Assembly: GCF_001447195.1 (NCBI RefSeq) | Contig: NZ_LFRI01000341.1 | Location: 1-64,000, forward strand | DNA length: 64,000 nucleotides | Direction: 5' to 3' | Source of the DNA: Aquabacterium parvum | GTDB lineage: Bacteria; Pseudomonadota; Gammaproteobacteria; Burkholderiales; Burkholderiaceae_C | Shown: piece after piece, positions 9,489-19,043 of the stretch | Position numbering within the stretch: the first letter of the stretch is position 1 | How the letters are laid out: each line of letters opens with the position of its first letter | Notes under the pieces: model-generated | Told to the model about the DNA's origin: nothing | The model's input: the letters and a program-made list of their open reading frames with translations, nothing else | The model's database searches: none | Made by a program: the position numbers and the translations under genes

Positions 9489-10634
9489 TCAGTTGACCGA
9501 GACCTTCTTGCCATCCTTGTAGGTGTAGAGCGTCATGGCCGGGTTCTTGAGTTCGCCGTTGGGCTCGAACGACACCTTGGCCGTCACGCCCGCGTAAGCC
9601 GCCTCGGCGATCTTGGGGCCGTAGACCTTCGGGTCGGTGGAGTTGGCGCGCTTCATGGCGTCCACCAGCACCATGGTGGCGTCATAGGTGTAGGGCGAGT
9701 AGACCTGGTACTGCTTGGGGAACATGGCTTCGTACTTGTCGCGCCAGGCCTTGCCCTGAGGCAGCTTGTCCAGCGAAGCGCCACCCACGGCGCACACCAC
9801 GTTGCCCAGCGTGCGAGCACCGCTGGAGAGCTTGACCAGCTGGTCGGTGCAGATGCCGTCGCCACCGAACAGGTAGGCCTTGGTCAGGCCCAACTGCTGC
9901 ATCTGGCGCAGCATGGGGCCAGCCTGCGGGTCCATGCCACCGAAGAAGATGCCGTCAGGCTTCTTGTTCTTGATGGCGGTGAGGATGGACATGAAGTCCA
10001 CGGCCTTGTCGTTGGTGTATTGCTGGCTGACCACTTCCATGCCCAGCTGCTGCGCGGTTCGCGCGAACACCTCGGCCACGCCTTTACCGTAGGCCGTGCG
10101 GTCATCGATGATCGCGACCTTCTTGAGCTTGAGCACCTGCTGCGCATGGCGGGCCAGGCCAGCACCCAGCTCGTTGTCGTTTGCCAGCAGGCGGAAGACG
10201 TTTTTGTAGCCCAGTTGCGTCAGCTCGGGGTTGGTGGCCGAGGGCGAGATCATGGGCAGGCCGCACTGGTTGTAGACCTTGGACGCCGGGATGGTGGTGC
10301 CCGAGTTCAGGTGCCCGACCACGCCGTTGACCTTGGCGTCGCACAACTTTTGCGCGGCTGCGGTGCCCTGCTTGGGGTCGGCAGCGTCGTCTTCGGCAAC
10401 CAGCTCGAACTTGACCTTCTTGCCGCCGATGCTGAGGCCTTGCGAGTTCAGCTCGGCCACGGCCATGCGAGCGCCGTTTTCGTTGTCACGCCCGTAGTGG
10501 GCCTGCGGGCCCGACACCGGGCCGACGTGGCCAATGCGCACCACGGTCTGCGCCTGGGCCTGCGAGAGTGGCAGGCCGGCAAGGATGAGGCCGGCGACAG
10601 CCAGCAGAGAAGACGGGATCGGACGCAATTTCAT
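9489..10634 (-). CDS. Branched-chain amino acid ABC transporter substrate-binding protein (LivK-like)
   Basis: 381 residues. Start at 10634 is preceded by GAGG at suitable spacing and gives a signal peptide ending QAQAQT. The mature protein is a type I periplasmic binding protein (Peripla_BP_6) with the usual landmarks: IGHVGPVSGPQAHYGRDNENGARMA, NSGTTIPASKVYNQ, IIDDRTAYGKGVAEVF, FFGGMDPQAGPMLRQM. Such proteins capture leucine, isoleucine, valine or related amides for an ABC importer. No permease or ATPase gene is adjacent, so it is an orphan binding protein here. Confidence 0.9.
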   Translation of the reverse strand: MKLRPIPSSLLAVAGLILAGLPLSQAQAQTVVRIGHVGPVSGPQAHYGRDNENGARMAVAELNSQGLSIGGKKVKFELVAEDDAADPKQGTAAAQKLCDAKVNGVVGHLNSGTTIPASKVYNQCGLPMISPSATNPELTQLGYKNVFRLLANDNELGAGLARHAQQVLKLKKVAIIDDRTAYGKGVAEVFARTAQQLGMEVVSQQYTNDKAVDFMSILTAIKNKKPDGIFFGGMDPQAGPMLRQMQQLGLTKAYLFGGDGICTDQLVKLSSGARTLGNVVCAVGGASLDKLPQGKAWRDKYEAMFPKQYQVYSPYTYDATMVLVDAMKRANSTDPKVYGPKIAEAAYAGVTAKVSFEPNGELKNPAMTLYTYKDGKKVSVN

Positions 10635-10689
10635 CAGGACCTCGTTGACGGTTTGTTGGGTTGGATCGGTGCGCGGGATGCAGCGGCCA

Positions 10690-11214
10690 TCAGCGTTGGC
10701 GGAGCTTGGCCAGCTCCTGAGCCACGGAGCGTGCCACCACATCCTTGAGGGTTCGGTTGAGCTCATCGCGCAGGTCGCGTGCGATGGCTTCGGTGTGACG
10801 GGCGAGCAAAGGCGCCATCGCCTCTTTCAAGCGGAACTCCAGCATGCTGTCGATCTGCTTTTGCACATCGGACAACACGCGGTGCGCCAGTTGTGCCTCG
10901 GAGACCGCGGTAGGTGCATCCGGCGGGGGCGGGGCCGACGCCGGTTGGGTCGTTGGCCGTGGCTGCGCCTGCGGCAGCGGCTCAGCAGCGGAGGAAGTCA
11001 CCACCTCACCCAGCACCGGCAAGGCGTCGAGCGGCACCGGCGGCCTGGCGCTGGCGACCGGGGAGGCCGCGGTCCAAGGCTTCGCGGGGGCCACCGCAGG
11101 TGGGGCGCTGGCTGGCGGGTTGACCGACGGCTGGGCGCTCGCCTGCCCCTGCACATCGATGATTTCCGTCAGGGTGGGCACCTGCGCGGGATGCGGGCGG
11201 GAAATGCCGTTCAT
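10690..11214 (-). CDS. DUF2486-like hypothetical protein downstream of holC
   Basis: 174 residues, start codon overlapping the holC stop (ATGA), so it is translationally coupled. The N-terminus has a short conserved-looking motif (VPTLTEIID). A proline/alanine-rich disordered middle follows (about 25-105). The C-terminus is a long amphipathic helix with many charged residues (QIDSMLEFRLKEAMAP to the end). This layout fits the Burkholderiales family DUF2486 that follows holC. Function is unknown. Confidence 0.7.
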   Translation of the reverse strand: MNGISRPHPAQVPTLTEIIDVQGQASAQPSVNPPASAPPAVAPAKPWTAASPVASARPPVPLDALPVLGEVVTSSAAEPLPQAQPRPTTQPASAPPPPDAPTAVSEAQLAHRVLSDVQKQIDSMLEFRLKEAMAPLLARHTEAIARDLRDELNRTLKDVVARSVAQELAKLRQR

Positions 11215-11654
11215 CAGCGTGCCTCGTCCTTGACTTCGTGGGGCTGGACATCCCAGCCCTTGGCAGCATAGGCCTTCCAGCGCTGGCGACCTTCCTGGCG
11301 GTCGTCGGGCTCGCAGGAGACCAGGTCGAACACGCGCTCGAAGCGATCCATGCCGTCGGGCAGATCACGCCCGACGTTGACCAGGATGCTGCGCTCACCC
11401 GGCGCCGAGGACACATCGGGCGAGAGCCAGATGGGGGTGGCATTCAGGCGCTCGGGCAAAGGTGTGCCAGCCGCCAGCACGTGGGGCAGGAACTCCTGGT
11501 CGTCGAAGGTCCAGAGCTCGCGGTCGAGGGCCTGCAGCGTGGCAAGGTCGCCGGTCACAGCGACCTTGGCCCCAGCCCGGTGCGCCTTGCGAAGCAAGCG
11601 ACAGGCGTAGGCCAGCTTGTTGCCGATGCCGTGGTGAAACTCAACCCTGCGCAT
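11214..11654 (-). CDS. holC: DNA polymerase III chi subunit
   Basis: 146 residues, the normal length for HolC. It begins VEFHHGIGNKLAYACRLLRKAHRAG and contains LWTFDDQEFLPHV, the features of the chi clamp-loader subunit that binds SSB. It lies 33 bases downstream of pepA, the order pepA-holC being shared with E. coli and many proteobacteria. Confidence 0.93.
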   Translation of the reverse strand: MRRVEFHHGIGNKLAYACRLLRKAHRAGAKVAVTGDLATLQALDRELWTFDDQEFLPHVLAAGTPLPERLNATPIWLSPDVSSAPGERSILVNVGRDLPDGMDRFERVFDLVSCEPDDRQEGRQRWKAYAAKGWDVQPHEVKDEAR

Positions 11655-11687
11655 GGAACTGCCCTGGCATCGTCGTCGCTCGGCCGA

Positions 11688-13307
11688 TCAGGCCTTGGCC
11701 GCTTTGGAAGCGGGCTTTGCGGCAGGTTTGGCGGCAACCTTGCCGGCAGGCTTGTTCACCTTCGCAGGCGCCACGGCCTTCACGGTTTTCGCTGCCTTGG
11801 CCGCCTTCTCGTGCTTGGTCGAACGCGGCGCCAGGGCGTCCTTGCCTGCGGCAGCCTGATCCAGCAGGAACTGGGTCAGCAGGCCCACCGGGCGGCCCGT
11901 GCCTCCCTTGGCGCCACCGGACTTCCAAGCCGTGCCGGCGATGTCGAGGTGGGCCCAGCGATACGCCTGGGTGAACTTGCCGAGGAACCAGGCCGCCGTG
12001 ATCGAGCCACCTTCGCGGCCACCCACGTTGGCCAGGTCGGCAAAGTTGCTCTTGAGGCCTTCGCCGTACTCGTCGTCCAGGGGCATGCGCCAGGCGGTGT
12101 CTTGCGCCGACTGACCCGCCTTCAGCAGCGCGTCGGCGAGCTCATCGTCCTTGGAGAACAGACCGCTGTGCAGGTGGCCCAGGGCGATCACGCAGGCGCC
12201 GGTCAGCGTGGCGATGTCGACCACCACCGCCGGCTTGAAGCGCTCGGCGTAGGTCAGTGCATCGCAAAGGATCAGGCGGCCCTCGGCGTCGGTGTTGAGG
12301 ATCTCGATGGTCTGGCCCGACATGCTGGTGACCACGTCGCCTGGCTTGGTGGCCGTGCCGCTGGGCATGTTCTCGCAGGTGGGGATCAGGCCGACCACGT
12401 TGACCTTGGGGGCCAGCAATGCCAGGCTCTGGAAGGTGCCCAGCACGCTGGCCGCACCGCCCATGTCGAACTTCATCTCGTCCATGCCCGCGCCGGGCTT
12501 GAGCGAGATGCCACCGGTGTCGAACGTGATGCCCTTGCCCACCAACACGATGGGGGCCTGGCTGGCGGCCGCACCCTGGTAGCGCAGCACGATGAAATTG
12601 GGCGGTTGGGCCGAGCCATTGGTGACCGACAGGAACGAGCCCATGCCCAGCTTTTCGAGCGCCGGGCGCTCCATCACCTCGGCCTTGATCAGCTTGCTGG
12701 CCTTGGCCAGGCGGCGGGCCTCGGTGGCCAGGTCGGAGGGGGTGCAGTGGTTGGCCGGGCGGTTGCCCAGCTCGCGCGCCAGGGTCACGCCCTCGGCAAT
12801 GCCCTGGCCTTGCTGGATGCCTGCCTTGACGGCGGCGGCCTGCTCGGCCGGGCTCAGCAGGGTGACTTTTTTCAGCGCGCCGGCCTTGGGGGCACTGGGT
12901 TTGGTCAGGCGGAAAACGTAGGTGGCATCGGCCACGGTCAGCGCGGCACATCGGGCGTGGTCGGCATCGAGCGTCAGGCCCTCGGCTGCAGCGATGGCCA
13001 CATGGCCCGATCCGCCGTCCTTGAGCAACGCCAGGCCCTTGGCCACGGCGGACTTGAACGATTTGGCCTTGGCGTCGGCTGCCACCGTCAGCACCAGGCG
13101 GGCGGCCTGCACGCCACGCGGGCGGTGCAGGTACAAGGCGCGACCGGCCTTGAGCGCCAGGTCATCGGCCTTGACGGCGTCCTGGATCAGGGCGTCGAGC
13201 ACCGGATCGGCCGCCTGGCTGTGCTCGGGCGTGAGCACCAGCAGCAGCGCATCGGCGTTGACTTGGGAGAGGGCCGAACCCTGGGCGACGGAAGAACGGT
13301 AGTCCAT
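11688..13307 (-). CDS. pepA: Leucyl aminopeptidase with lysine/alanine-rich C-terminal tail
   Basis: 539 residues from the start at 13307 (MDYRSS), which aligns with the usual MEF-type PepA N-terminus; an in-frame ATG at 13322 is the alternative. The M17 catalytic domain has the metal and active-site motifs GKGITFDTGGISLKP and NTDAEGRLILCD. After a complete domain (ending near LLDQAAAG) comes a tail of about 45 residues made of Lys, Ala and Pro (AAKAAKTVKAVAPAKV and similar), like bacterial histone-H1-type tails. E. coli PepA also binds DNA, so the tail may add nucleic-acid binding; that is inference. Divergent from lptF. Confidence 0.92.
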   Translation of the reverse strand: MDYRSSVAQGSALSQVNADALLLVLTPEHSQAADPVLDALIQDAVKADDLALKAGRALYLHRPRGVQAARLVLTVAADAKAKSFKSAVAKGLALLKDGGSGHVAIAAAEGLTLDADHARCAALTVADATYVFRLTKPSAPKAGALKKVTLLSPAEQAAAVKAGIQQGQGIAEGVTLARELGNRPANHCTPSDLATEARRLAKASKLIKAEVMERPALEKLGMGSFLSVTNGSAQPPNFIVLRYQGAAASQAPIVLVGKGITFDTGGISLKPGAGMDEMKFDMGGAASVLGTFQSLALLAPKVNVVGLIPTCENMPSGTATKPGDVVTSMSGQTIEILNTDAEGRLILCDALTYAERFKPAVVVDIATLTGACVIALGHLHSGLFSKDDELADALLKAGQSAQDTAWRMPLDDEYGEGLKSNFADLANVGGREGGSITAAWFLGKFTQAYRWAHLDIAGTAWKSGGAKGGTGRPVGLLTQFLLDQAAAGKDALAPRSTKHEKAAKAAKTVKAVAPAKVNKPAGKVAAKPAAKPASKAAKA

Positions 13308-13348
13308 GCGGTGCAAGTCCATAATGCGCGGGTTGATCGATCCATCCG

Positions 13349-14470
13349 ATGTTATTCGATTCCTCCATCCGCCGAGAGCTCTGGCGCAGCTTCAGTGGCA
13401 CGCTGGTCGTGCTGCTGACCGTGTTGCTGACCATGGTGCTCATCCGCATCCTCAGCCAGGCCACCAAAGGCAACCTCGCGCCCACCGACGTGGGCCTGGT
13501 GCTGAGCTACACCATCATCGGGCAGTTGCCCATCGTGCTGGCGCTGGCGCTGTTCGTGTCGGTGGTGGCCACGCTCAGCCGCATCTGGCGCGACAGCGAA
13601 ATGGTGGTCTGGCAAGCCAGCGGCGCGCGGCAGTTCCATTTCCTCAAGCCGCTGTTGCGCATGGCCTGGCCGGTGCTGCTGCTGGTGGCTGCGGCCTCGC
13701 TGGTGGCGCGCCCCTGGGCACAAAGCCAGACGCAAATCCTCAAGGTGCGCTACGAGCAGCGCTCCGACATGGCCCGGGTGGCACCGGGCCAGTTCCAGGT
13801 CTCGGCCGATGGCAAACGCGTGTTTTTCATCGACAGCCACAGCGACGGACTGACCTCTGGGCGCAACGTCTTCATGGTGACCACGGACGGCGATCAGGAG
13901 TCGGTGGTCACCGCTCGCCAGGGCCAGATCGAGGTGGTGGACGGGCAACGCTTCCTGGTGCTCAACCAGGGTGAGCGCACCCAGACCGACCTCGCCACGG
14001 GCGAAAAAGCCTTGTCCCGCTTCGAAACCGCCCGCATCCGCGTGGGCGAGAAAATCACCCCGCCCGACGTGAGCCCCGACCTGCGCTCGATGTCCACCCC
14101 CGCGCTGGCCCTGCTCAGCCACCCCAAGGCGCAGGGCGAGATGGTCTGGCGCGTGGGCCTGATCTGGGCGGCCTTCAACATGGTGCTGGCCGGCTTGAGT
14201 CTGGCGGCAGGCAACACACGCCGCAACAGCAACTGGAACCTGGTCTACGCCCTGCTGGTCTTCGTGGTCTATTTCAACCTGCTCAGCCTGAGCCAGAACT
14301 GGGTGGCCCGCCAACGCATGGACGCCGTCACGGCGCTGCTGATGGTGCACGGCACGCTCACGCTGTTGAGCCTGGCGGTGATTGGGTGGCGCGATGGCGG
14401 CTGGTCGATGCGACGGGGCCAAGCGACACCCCGACCGGCTTCTGCGAGCTCAGGCGAGGTCAAGGCATGA
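13349..14470 (+). CDS. lptF: LPS export ABC transporter permease LptF
   Basis: 373 residues of the YjgP/YjgQ family. Opening residues LWRSFSGTLVVLLTVLLTMVLIRIL form the first membrane helix. Two more helices lie near 50-75 and 100-120, a periplasmic beta-jellyroll domain occupies about 125-265, and three helices close the protein. LptF works with LptG and LptB to extract lipopolysaccharide from the inner membrane. It is coupled to lptG by an ATGA overlap and diverges from pepA, as in E. coli. Confidence 0.93.
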   Translation: MLFDSSIRRELWRSFSGTLVVLLTVLLTMVLIRILSQATKGNLAPTDVGLVLSYTIIGQLPIVLALALFVSVVATLSRIWRDSEMVVWQASGARQFHFLKPLLRMAWPVLLLVAAASLVARPWAQSQTQILKVRYEQRSDMARVAPGQFQVSADGKRVFFIDSHSDGLTSGRNVFMVTTDGDQESVVTARQGQIEVVDGQRFLVLNQGERTQTDLATGEKALSRFETARIRVGEKITPPDVSPDLRSMSTPALALLSHPKAQGEMVWRVGLIWAAFNMVLAGLSLAAGNTRRNSNWNLVYALLVFVVYFNLLSLSQNWVARQRMDAVTALLMVHGTLTLLSLAVIGWRDGGWSMRRGQATPRPASASSGEVKA

Positions 14471-15633
14471 AAACCGTTCGCCGACTCATTTTCCGTGCGG
14501 TGGCCTGGCGCACGATGCTGGTGGCACTGGCCTTCTCCGGCCTGGCCTTTTTCATCGACTTCGTCGAGGCCTCGGAAGACATCGGGCAAAACGGCTACAC
14601 CCTGCTGGACGCCGTGATCACCTGCCTGCTGATGCTGGTGCGACACGTGCATGACCTGATGCCCATCGCCGTGCTGATCGGCGGCATCCTGGCGCTGGCG
14701 CGCATGGCGCAGACCTCGGAGTTCACCATCTTGCGCACCGGCGGCCTGAGTCCGGCCCGCGCCTTGAGGCTGCTGGCCATGTTGGGGTTGATGGCCGCCT
14801 TGTTGGTGGCTGCCATCGGCAACTGGCTGGTGCCCATGGCCGAGCAGCAACTCACGCGCCAACGCGCAGCCTTCAGCACCGATCAGCAGGTCACGCTGGG
14901 CCGCGCCGGCACCTGGCTGCGTGAAAAGCGCGAGGTGCCAGGCCAAGGCACGCACACCTTCACCGTCAACGTGGGCAGCGCCATCAGCGAGGGCGAGTTC
15001 GGCCAGGTGCGCATCTTCGAGTTCGACGCCAACGGTCAACTCAAGCGTCGGCTTTCGGCCAACTCGGCCCGCGTGACCCCCAACCCGGCGCCGGGCGTGG
15101 ACGATGGCTCGGTCTGGCAACTCACGGACGTGGTCGACACGCGCTGGCTGTCGCACGAGCGGCTCACACAAGAAGCGGCCCTGGCCGGCACCAAGGTGAT
15201 CGACGAGCGCAAGCAGGACCACATGGAATGGGCCAGCAGCCTGACCCCCGTGGTGGTGACGGCATCGGTGCTGCCGCCGGAGAGCATGTCGGTGCTGGCG
15301 CTGTGGCGCTACACCCGCCACCTTGACCTCAACGCCCAGGCCGCCCAGCGCTACGAAATGCAGTTCTGGAAAAAATCGGTCTACCCCTTCGTCTGCTTCG
15401 TGATGATCGCACTGGCCCTGCCTTTCGCCTACCTGCACGCGCGCAGCGGCGGCATGAGCCTGAAGATCTTCGGCGGCATCATGCTGGGCATCAGCTTCGT
15501 CCTCGTCAACCACATCGCCAGCCACCTGGGCCAGTTGCAGAACTGGCAGCCCTGGCTGGCCGCGATGGCGCCCAGCCTGCTCTACACGCTGCTGTCCATG
15601 AGCGTGTTCGCCTGGCTGGTGCGCCGACAATGA
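14467..15633 (+). CDS. lptG: LPS export ABC transporter permease LptG
   Basis: 388 residues from the ATG at 14467 that overlaps the lptF stop codon. Same six-helix plus periplasmic jellyroll plan as LptF. Typical phrases are EFTILRTGGLSP in the cytoplasmic coupling region and LPFAYLHARSGGMSLKIFGGIMLGI in the fifth helix. The second half of the LptB2FG exporter. Confidence 0.94.
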   Translation: MKTVRRLIFRAVAWRTMLVALAFSGLAFFIDFVEASEDIGQNGYTLLDAVITCLLMLVRHVHDLMPIAVLIGGILALARMAQTSEFTILRTGGLSPARALRLLAMLGLMAALLVAAIGNWLVPMAEQQLTRQRAAFSTDQQVTLGRAGTWLREKREVPGQGTHTFTVNVGSAISEGEFGQVRIFEFDANGQLKRRLSANSARVTPNPAPGVDDGSVWQLTDVVDTRWLSHERLTQEAALAGTKVIDERKQDHMEWASSLTPVVVTASVLPPESMSVLALWRYTRHLDLNAQAAQRYEMQFWKKSVYPFVCFVMIALALPFAYLHARSGGMSLKIFGGIMLGISFVLVNHIASHLGQLQNWQPWLAAMAPSLLYTLLSMSVFAWLVRRQ

Positions 15634-16079
15634 CCTCAACGGAACCCGCCCCCATGTCCCGCACTGGCATCTTGCTGTTCGCCCACGGGGCGCGTGACCC
15701 GAACTGGGCCCTGCCCTTCGAAGCCGTGGCTCAGCGGCTGCGTGCACGCGCACCAGCCTCGTCCAGCCAGTCGAACAACATGCCGCCAGAGGTGACGCTG
15801 GCGTTCCTGGAATTCATGACGCCCGACATCGCCGCAGCGGGCGATGACCTGGCCGCACGCGGCTGCACAGACGTCTCGGTGGTGCCCCTGTTCCTCGGTG
15901 CTGGCGGCCACGTCCGCAAGGACCTGCCCAGACTCATGGCTGAGCTGGCTGAGCGCCACCCACAGGTGAGCTGGCACCTGTGTCCTGCCGTGGGTGAAAC
16001 CGACATCCTCATCCAGGGCATGGCCGATGCCGCCTGGGCCCTCGCAGGGTCCGCCTCGCCAAGACCGCCTCAGGGCTGA
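15630..16079 (+). CDS. CbiX/SirB-like sirohydrochlorin chelatase domain protein
   Basis: 149 residues; the start overlaps the lptG stop (ATGA), and a second in-frame ATG at 15654 is possible. A single CbiX domain: GILLFAHGARDPNW contains the conserved His of the N-terminal strand, then VTLAFLEFMTPDI, VVPLFLGAGGHVRKDLP (second metal-site His) and VGETDILIQGMAD. Short one-domain CbiX proteins insert Co or Fe into sirohydrochlorin for cobalamin or siroheme. The CysB-like regulator next door hints at sulfur assimilation, where siroheme is needed; that link is inference. Confidence 0.83.
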   Translation: MTSTEPAPMSRTGILLFAHGARDPNWALPFEAVAQRLRARAPASSSQSNNMPPEVTLAFLEFMTPDIAAAGDDLAARGCTDVSVVPLFLGAGGHVRKDLPRLMAELAERHPQVSWHLCPAVGETDILIQGMADAAWALAGSASPRPPQG

Positions 16080-16105
16080 AGCCAAGAGCACCCACCGGAG
16101 CCCGC

Positions 16106-17083
16106 ATGAACCTGCACCAGTTCCGCTTCGTCCACGAGGCCGCACGCCGCAACCTCAACCTCACCGAAACAGCCAAGGCCCTGCACACCTCGCAGCCGGG
16201 CATCTCCAAAGCCATCATGGAGCTCGAGGAAGAGCTGGGCGTGGACATCTTCGTGCGCCATGGCAAACGGCTCAAACGCATCACCGAGCCGGGGCTGGAG
16301 GTTCTCAAGTCCGTTGACGTGATCCTGCGCGAGCTGGGCAACCTCAAGCGCATCGGCGAGGAATACGCCATGCAGGACGCCGGCACGCTGTCGATCGCGA
16401 CCACGCACACGCAGGCGCGCTACGTGCTGCCCGAGCCGGTGGCCCAGTTGCGCCGCAAGTACCCGAAGGTGGCCGTGAGCCTGCACCAGGGCACGCCCGA
16501 GCAAGTGGCGCGCATGGTGCTCGACGAGGTCGCCGACATCGGACTGGCCACGGAATCGCTCAGTGACTTCCCGGACCTGGTCACCTTGCCGTGCTACGAG
16601 TGGCAGCACGTCGTGGTCATGCCGCCTTCGCACCCGCTGGCCTCGGTGCCTCGCCTGACGCTGGAGCAATTGGCAGCCGAGCCATTGATCTCCTACCACC
16701 CATCGTTCACGGGCCGCAAGCGCATCGACCAGGCCTTCCTGCAGCGGGGGCTGACGCCCAACGTCGTGCTCGAAGCCATCGACGCCGACGTCATCAAGAC
16801 CTACACGCGCCTGGGCCTGGGCATCGGGCTGGTGGCAGAGATGGCGGTCAAGGACGACCCGACCATGTCGGCGCCTGGCAGCGACCTGGTCTGGCGCCCG
16901 GTGGGCCACCTGTTCGGGCCCAACATGGCCCGGCTGGCCTTCAAGCGCGGCGCTTACCTGCGGCAGTTCGTGCTGGCTTTTGCCGAGTTGATTTCAGACC
17001 GCCTGAGCCGCGCACTCATCCTGCAGGCGATGCAGTCGCCCACGGGCCCGGCCTCCGAGATGAGCCAGGACCACGGGCTCTGA
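16106..17083 (+). CDS. CysB-family LysR-type transcriptional regulator
   Basis: 325 residues. An N-terminal winged helix-turn-helix (MNLHQFRFVHEAARRNLNLTETAKALHTSQPGISKAI) is followed by a CysB-type effector domain (LSIATTHTQARYVLP, VSLHQGTPEQVARMVLDEVADIGLATE, YHPSFTGRKRID). Proteins of this group sense O-acetylserine, sulfate or related signals and control sulfur assimilation. It could be CysB or the Cbl paralogue; the sequence alone does not separate them. Confidence 0.9.
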   Translation: MNLHQFRFVHEAARRNLNLTETAKALHTSQPGISKAIMELEEELGVDIFVRHGKRLKRITEPGLEVLKSVDVILRELGNLKRIGEEYAMQDAGTLSIATTHTQARYVLPEPVAQLRRKYPKVAVSLHQGTPEQVARMVLDEVADIGLATESLSDFPDLVTLPCYEWQHVVVMPPSHPLASVPRLTLEQLAAEPLISYHPSFTGRKRIDQAFLQRGLTPNVVLEAIDADVIKTYTRLGLGIGLVAEMAVKDDPTMSAPGSDLVWRPVGHLFGPNMARLAFKRGAYLRQFVLAFAELISDRLSRALILQAMQSPTGPASEMSQDHGL

Positions 17084-17098
17084 TCGGGCACGCGTCGC

Positions 17099-18946
17099 TC
17101 AGGACTTGTCGTCCAGCCGGTCGAGGTCGAGGTCAACCGACAGCGGCTCCACCGCCGGCACATCCAGGTTGGTCGAGCGCACGGGCTGGGTGGCCGTCAG
17201 CGGCGCGATTTCGGTCGAGGAGGGTCGCCTGCGCTCGGCGCGGTCTGACAGGTCACGCGCCACGGCGTAAAGGAACAGCAGCTCGCGGTAGGCAGGCAGG
17301 TCGAATGCATCGGCCTCGGGGCCCAGGTGCACCAGGGACATCTCGAGCACGTCCATCGAACGCGTGGGTTCACCCCAAAGTGCCTGCAGACGCTCGACCA
17401 CGCCGGGGTAGTCCACAAGGCTGCGCCCCTGCTCCATGTCGGAGGCCCAGGTCGGAGCCCGGCCGTTGAAGTGGGCGTTGAAACGCTCCTGGACTCGCTC
17501 GTAATCGTCTCGGCGACCCAGGCGACGGTAGATCTCCAAGAGTTTGAGGAAGGGCCACGGGATCTCCTGTGTGTGGCCGCCCAGGTGAGCTTCCAGCAGC
17601 TCGATGGCGGCTTCGTCCTGCCCCAGCACGATGAAGAACTCGGCTTGCTGCTCCAGGTCGATCAGCTCCTCAACGGACACGGCCTTGAGGGGCTCCGGCG
17701 ACATCAAAGGCGGCCGAGGCGCCGGCGCGTCGAACACCGGTGACGCTGGGAATCGATGGCTCGCAGCGGGGGGCGATGGCAGTCGCTCATCCTCCTGCGG
17801 CTCAGGGATCGGCCCCAGCAGGTCGTCGCTCTTGTCCTCGACGTCGTCCAGGTGTGGCCTGCTGTGCGTGTCTTCGCTTTCAGGCAGGTTGAGAGGAGGC
17901 TGTCCGGTCTCTGGGCTCCACCAGGCGGCCGCCTGCTGGAGCCCACGGCGAACGCCCCAGCCGTGCAAGAGCCATGCAGCCAGACCTGCCCCAGCCAAAA
18001 GAGCCAGCACGGCAGGCCAACTCCAGCTCGACCTCACAGGCTTCTTTTCAAGCGCCTGCATGCGCGCCTGCAGCGCAGCCACGCTTTGCTGGGTCTGCTC
18101 GCCGGCACGCTGCAGGCCCTGCAAACGCTGCTCAAGTTCTTCGACGTGCCGCTGTTGTCGCAACATGGCCTCGGGCGTGGCGTTGAGCGCACGCCACAGC
18201 GCGGTCGCAGCCTCGCGACGGGCCTGCACGTCGGCACCGGCTTGTTCGCCTTCGATCGGGGATGCCATCTGCCCGGACGAGCGCAGGCTGGGCTGAACCA
18301 AGGCGTCCGCGTCAACCGGGTCGAGCGCCAGGCGCGGGGACTCTGCTGCGGGTTGAGCGCGCTGAGCCCGGCGTGGCGAAACCGCGGGCGAGCGCTGTGC
18401 GCCCACACCCGCATCAGCGTTCAAGGCGACTCGGGCAGCCTTGCGCGCAGGCGAAGTCGACCTGGGCTGGCCTTCGGCCACGGGGGATTTGATCACCTCG
18501 GCGTCGCCAGCCATCGGTTCTGCAACGGGGCTGACCTGGGCCGAACGCAGGCCAGGCGGATCGGCCAAGGCCACGAACTTGCGCGTGATGCGAGCCTGAC
18601 AGCCAGCGCTCAACTGGACGTGGACCACCGGCTCATTGATCAAGGCAGTGGTGCGCAACACCAGGCGCGCGCCCATGCCGGCGGTCACGGTTTCAGCCGG
18701 CTCCAACGCCACCGACACCGCACCCGGGGCAACACGGTCATCACCAAAGAACACCTCGGCGGACACGCACTCTTGCGCGACGGACTCGCCGACTTCCAGG
18801 CGCAAGGGCACGACGACACGCAAGGTGTCGCCCAGCACAGCCTGACTCTCAGGTCGGCCCAACCCCAGGGACCAAGCGGAAGACGACCATGCCCAACCAA
18901 CGGTCAGCGTCAAGACTGCAGTCAGGAGCCGTCTAGATGAGTTCAT
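17099..18946 (-). CDS. FimV-like pilus/polar hub protein
   Basis: 615 residues from 18946. A signal peptide is followed by a FimV N-terminal domain (SLGLGRPESQAVLGDTLRVVVPLRLE). Next come a basic/proline-rich linker, a coiled coil near 250-300 (RQQRHVEELEQRLQGLQRAGEQ), one membrane helix near 305-325, an acidic linker, and a TPR-like cytoplasmic end (LEQQAEFFIVLGQDEAAIELLEAHL, FLKLLEIYRRLGRRDDYERVQERFN). FimV family proteins organise type IV pili and polar complexes. No LysM domain is evident, unlike Pseudomonas FimV. An ATG at 18955 is an alternative start. Confidence 0.82.
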   Translation of the reverse strand: MNSSRRLLTAVLTLTVGWAWSSSAWSLGLGRPESQAVLGDTLRVVVPLRLEVGESVAQECVSAEVFFGDDRVAPGAVSVALEPAETVTAGMGARLVLRTTALINEPVVHVQLSAGCQARITRKFVALADPPGLRSAQVSPVAEPMAGDAEVIKSPVAEGQPRSTSPARKAARVALNADAGVGAQRSPAVSPRRAQRAQPAAESPRLALDPVDADALVQPSLRSSGQMASPIEGEQAGADVQARREAATALWRALNATPEAMLRQQRHVEELEQRLQGLQRAGEQTQQSVAALQARMQALEKKPVRSSWSWPAVLALLAGAGLAAWLLHGWGVRRGLQQAAAWWSPETGQPPLNLPESEDTHSRPHLDDVEDKSDDLLGPIPEPQEDERLPSPPAASHRFPASPVFDAPAPRPPLMSPEPLKAVSVEELIDLEQQAEFFIVLGQDEAAIELLEAHLGGHTQEIPWPFLKLLEIYRRLGRRDDYERVQERFNAHFNGRAPTWASDMEQGRSLVDYPGVVERLQALWGEPTRSMDVLEMSLVHLGPEADAFDLPAYRELLFLYAVARDLSDRAERRRPSSTEIAPLTATQPVRSTNLDVPAVEPLSVDLDLDRLDDKS

Positions 18947-19043
18947 TCGGTGCATGATGGGGGTTCGAGATGACTCTAGCACGCAGGCCGTGGCGTCCAT
19001 CCTCCGAATTGACGCCTTTGTCTCGCCCGCGCCAAACCCCCGC

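Noticed and set aside
11238-13418. Long plus-strand open frame opposite holC and pepA
   Set aside because: Shadow frame; both minus-strand genes are unmistakable, and the shadow product is compositionally biased.
14386-14466. Upstream start for lptG within lptF
   Set aside because: The ATG overlapping the lptF stop gives the normal family N-terminus and translational coupling.
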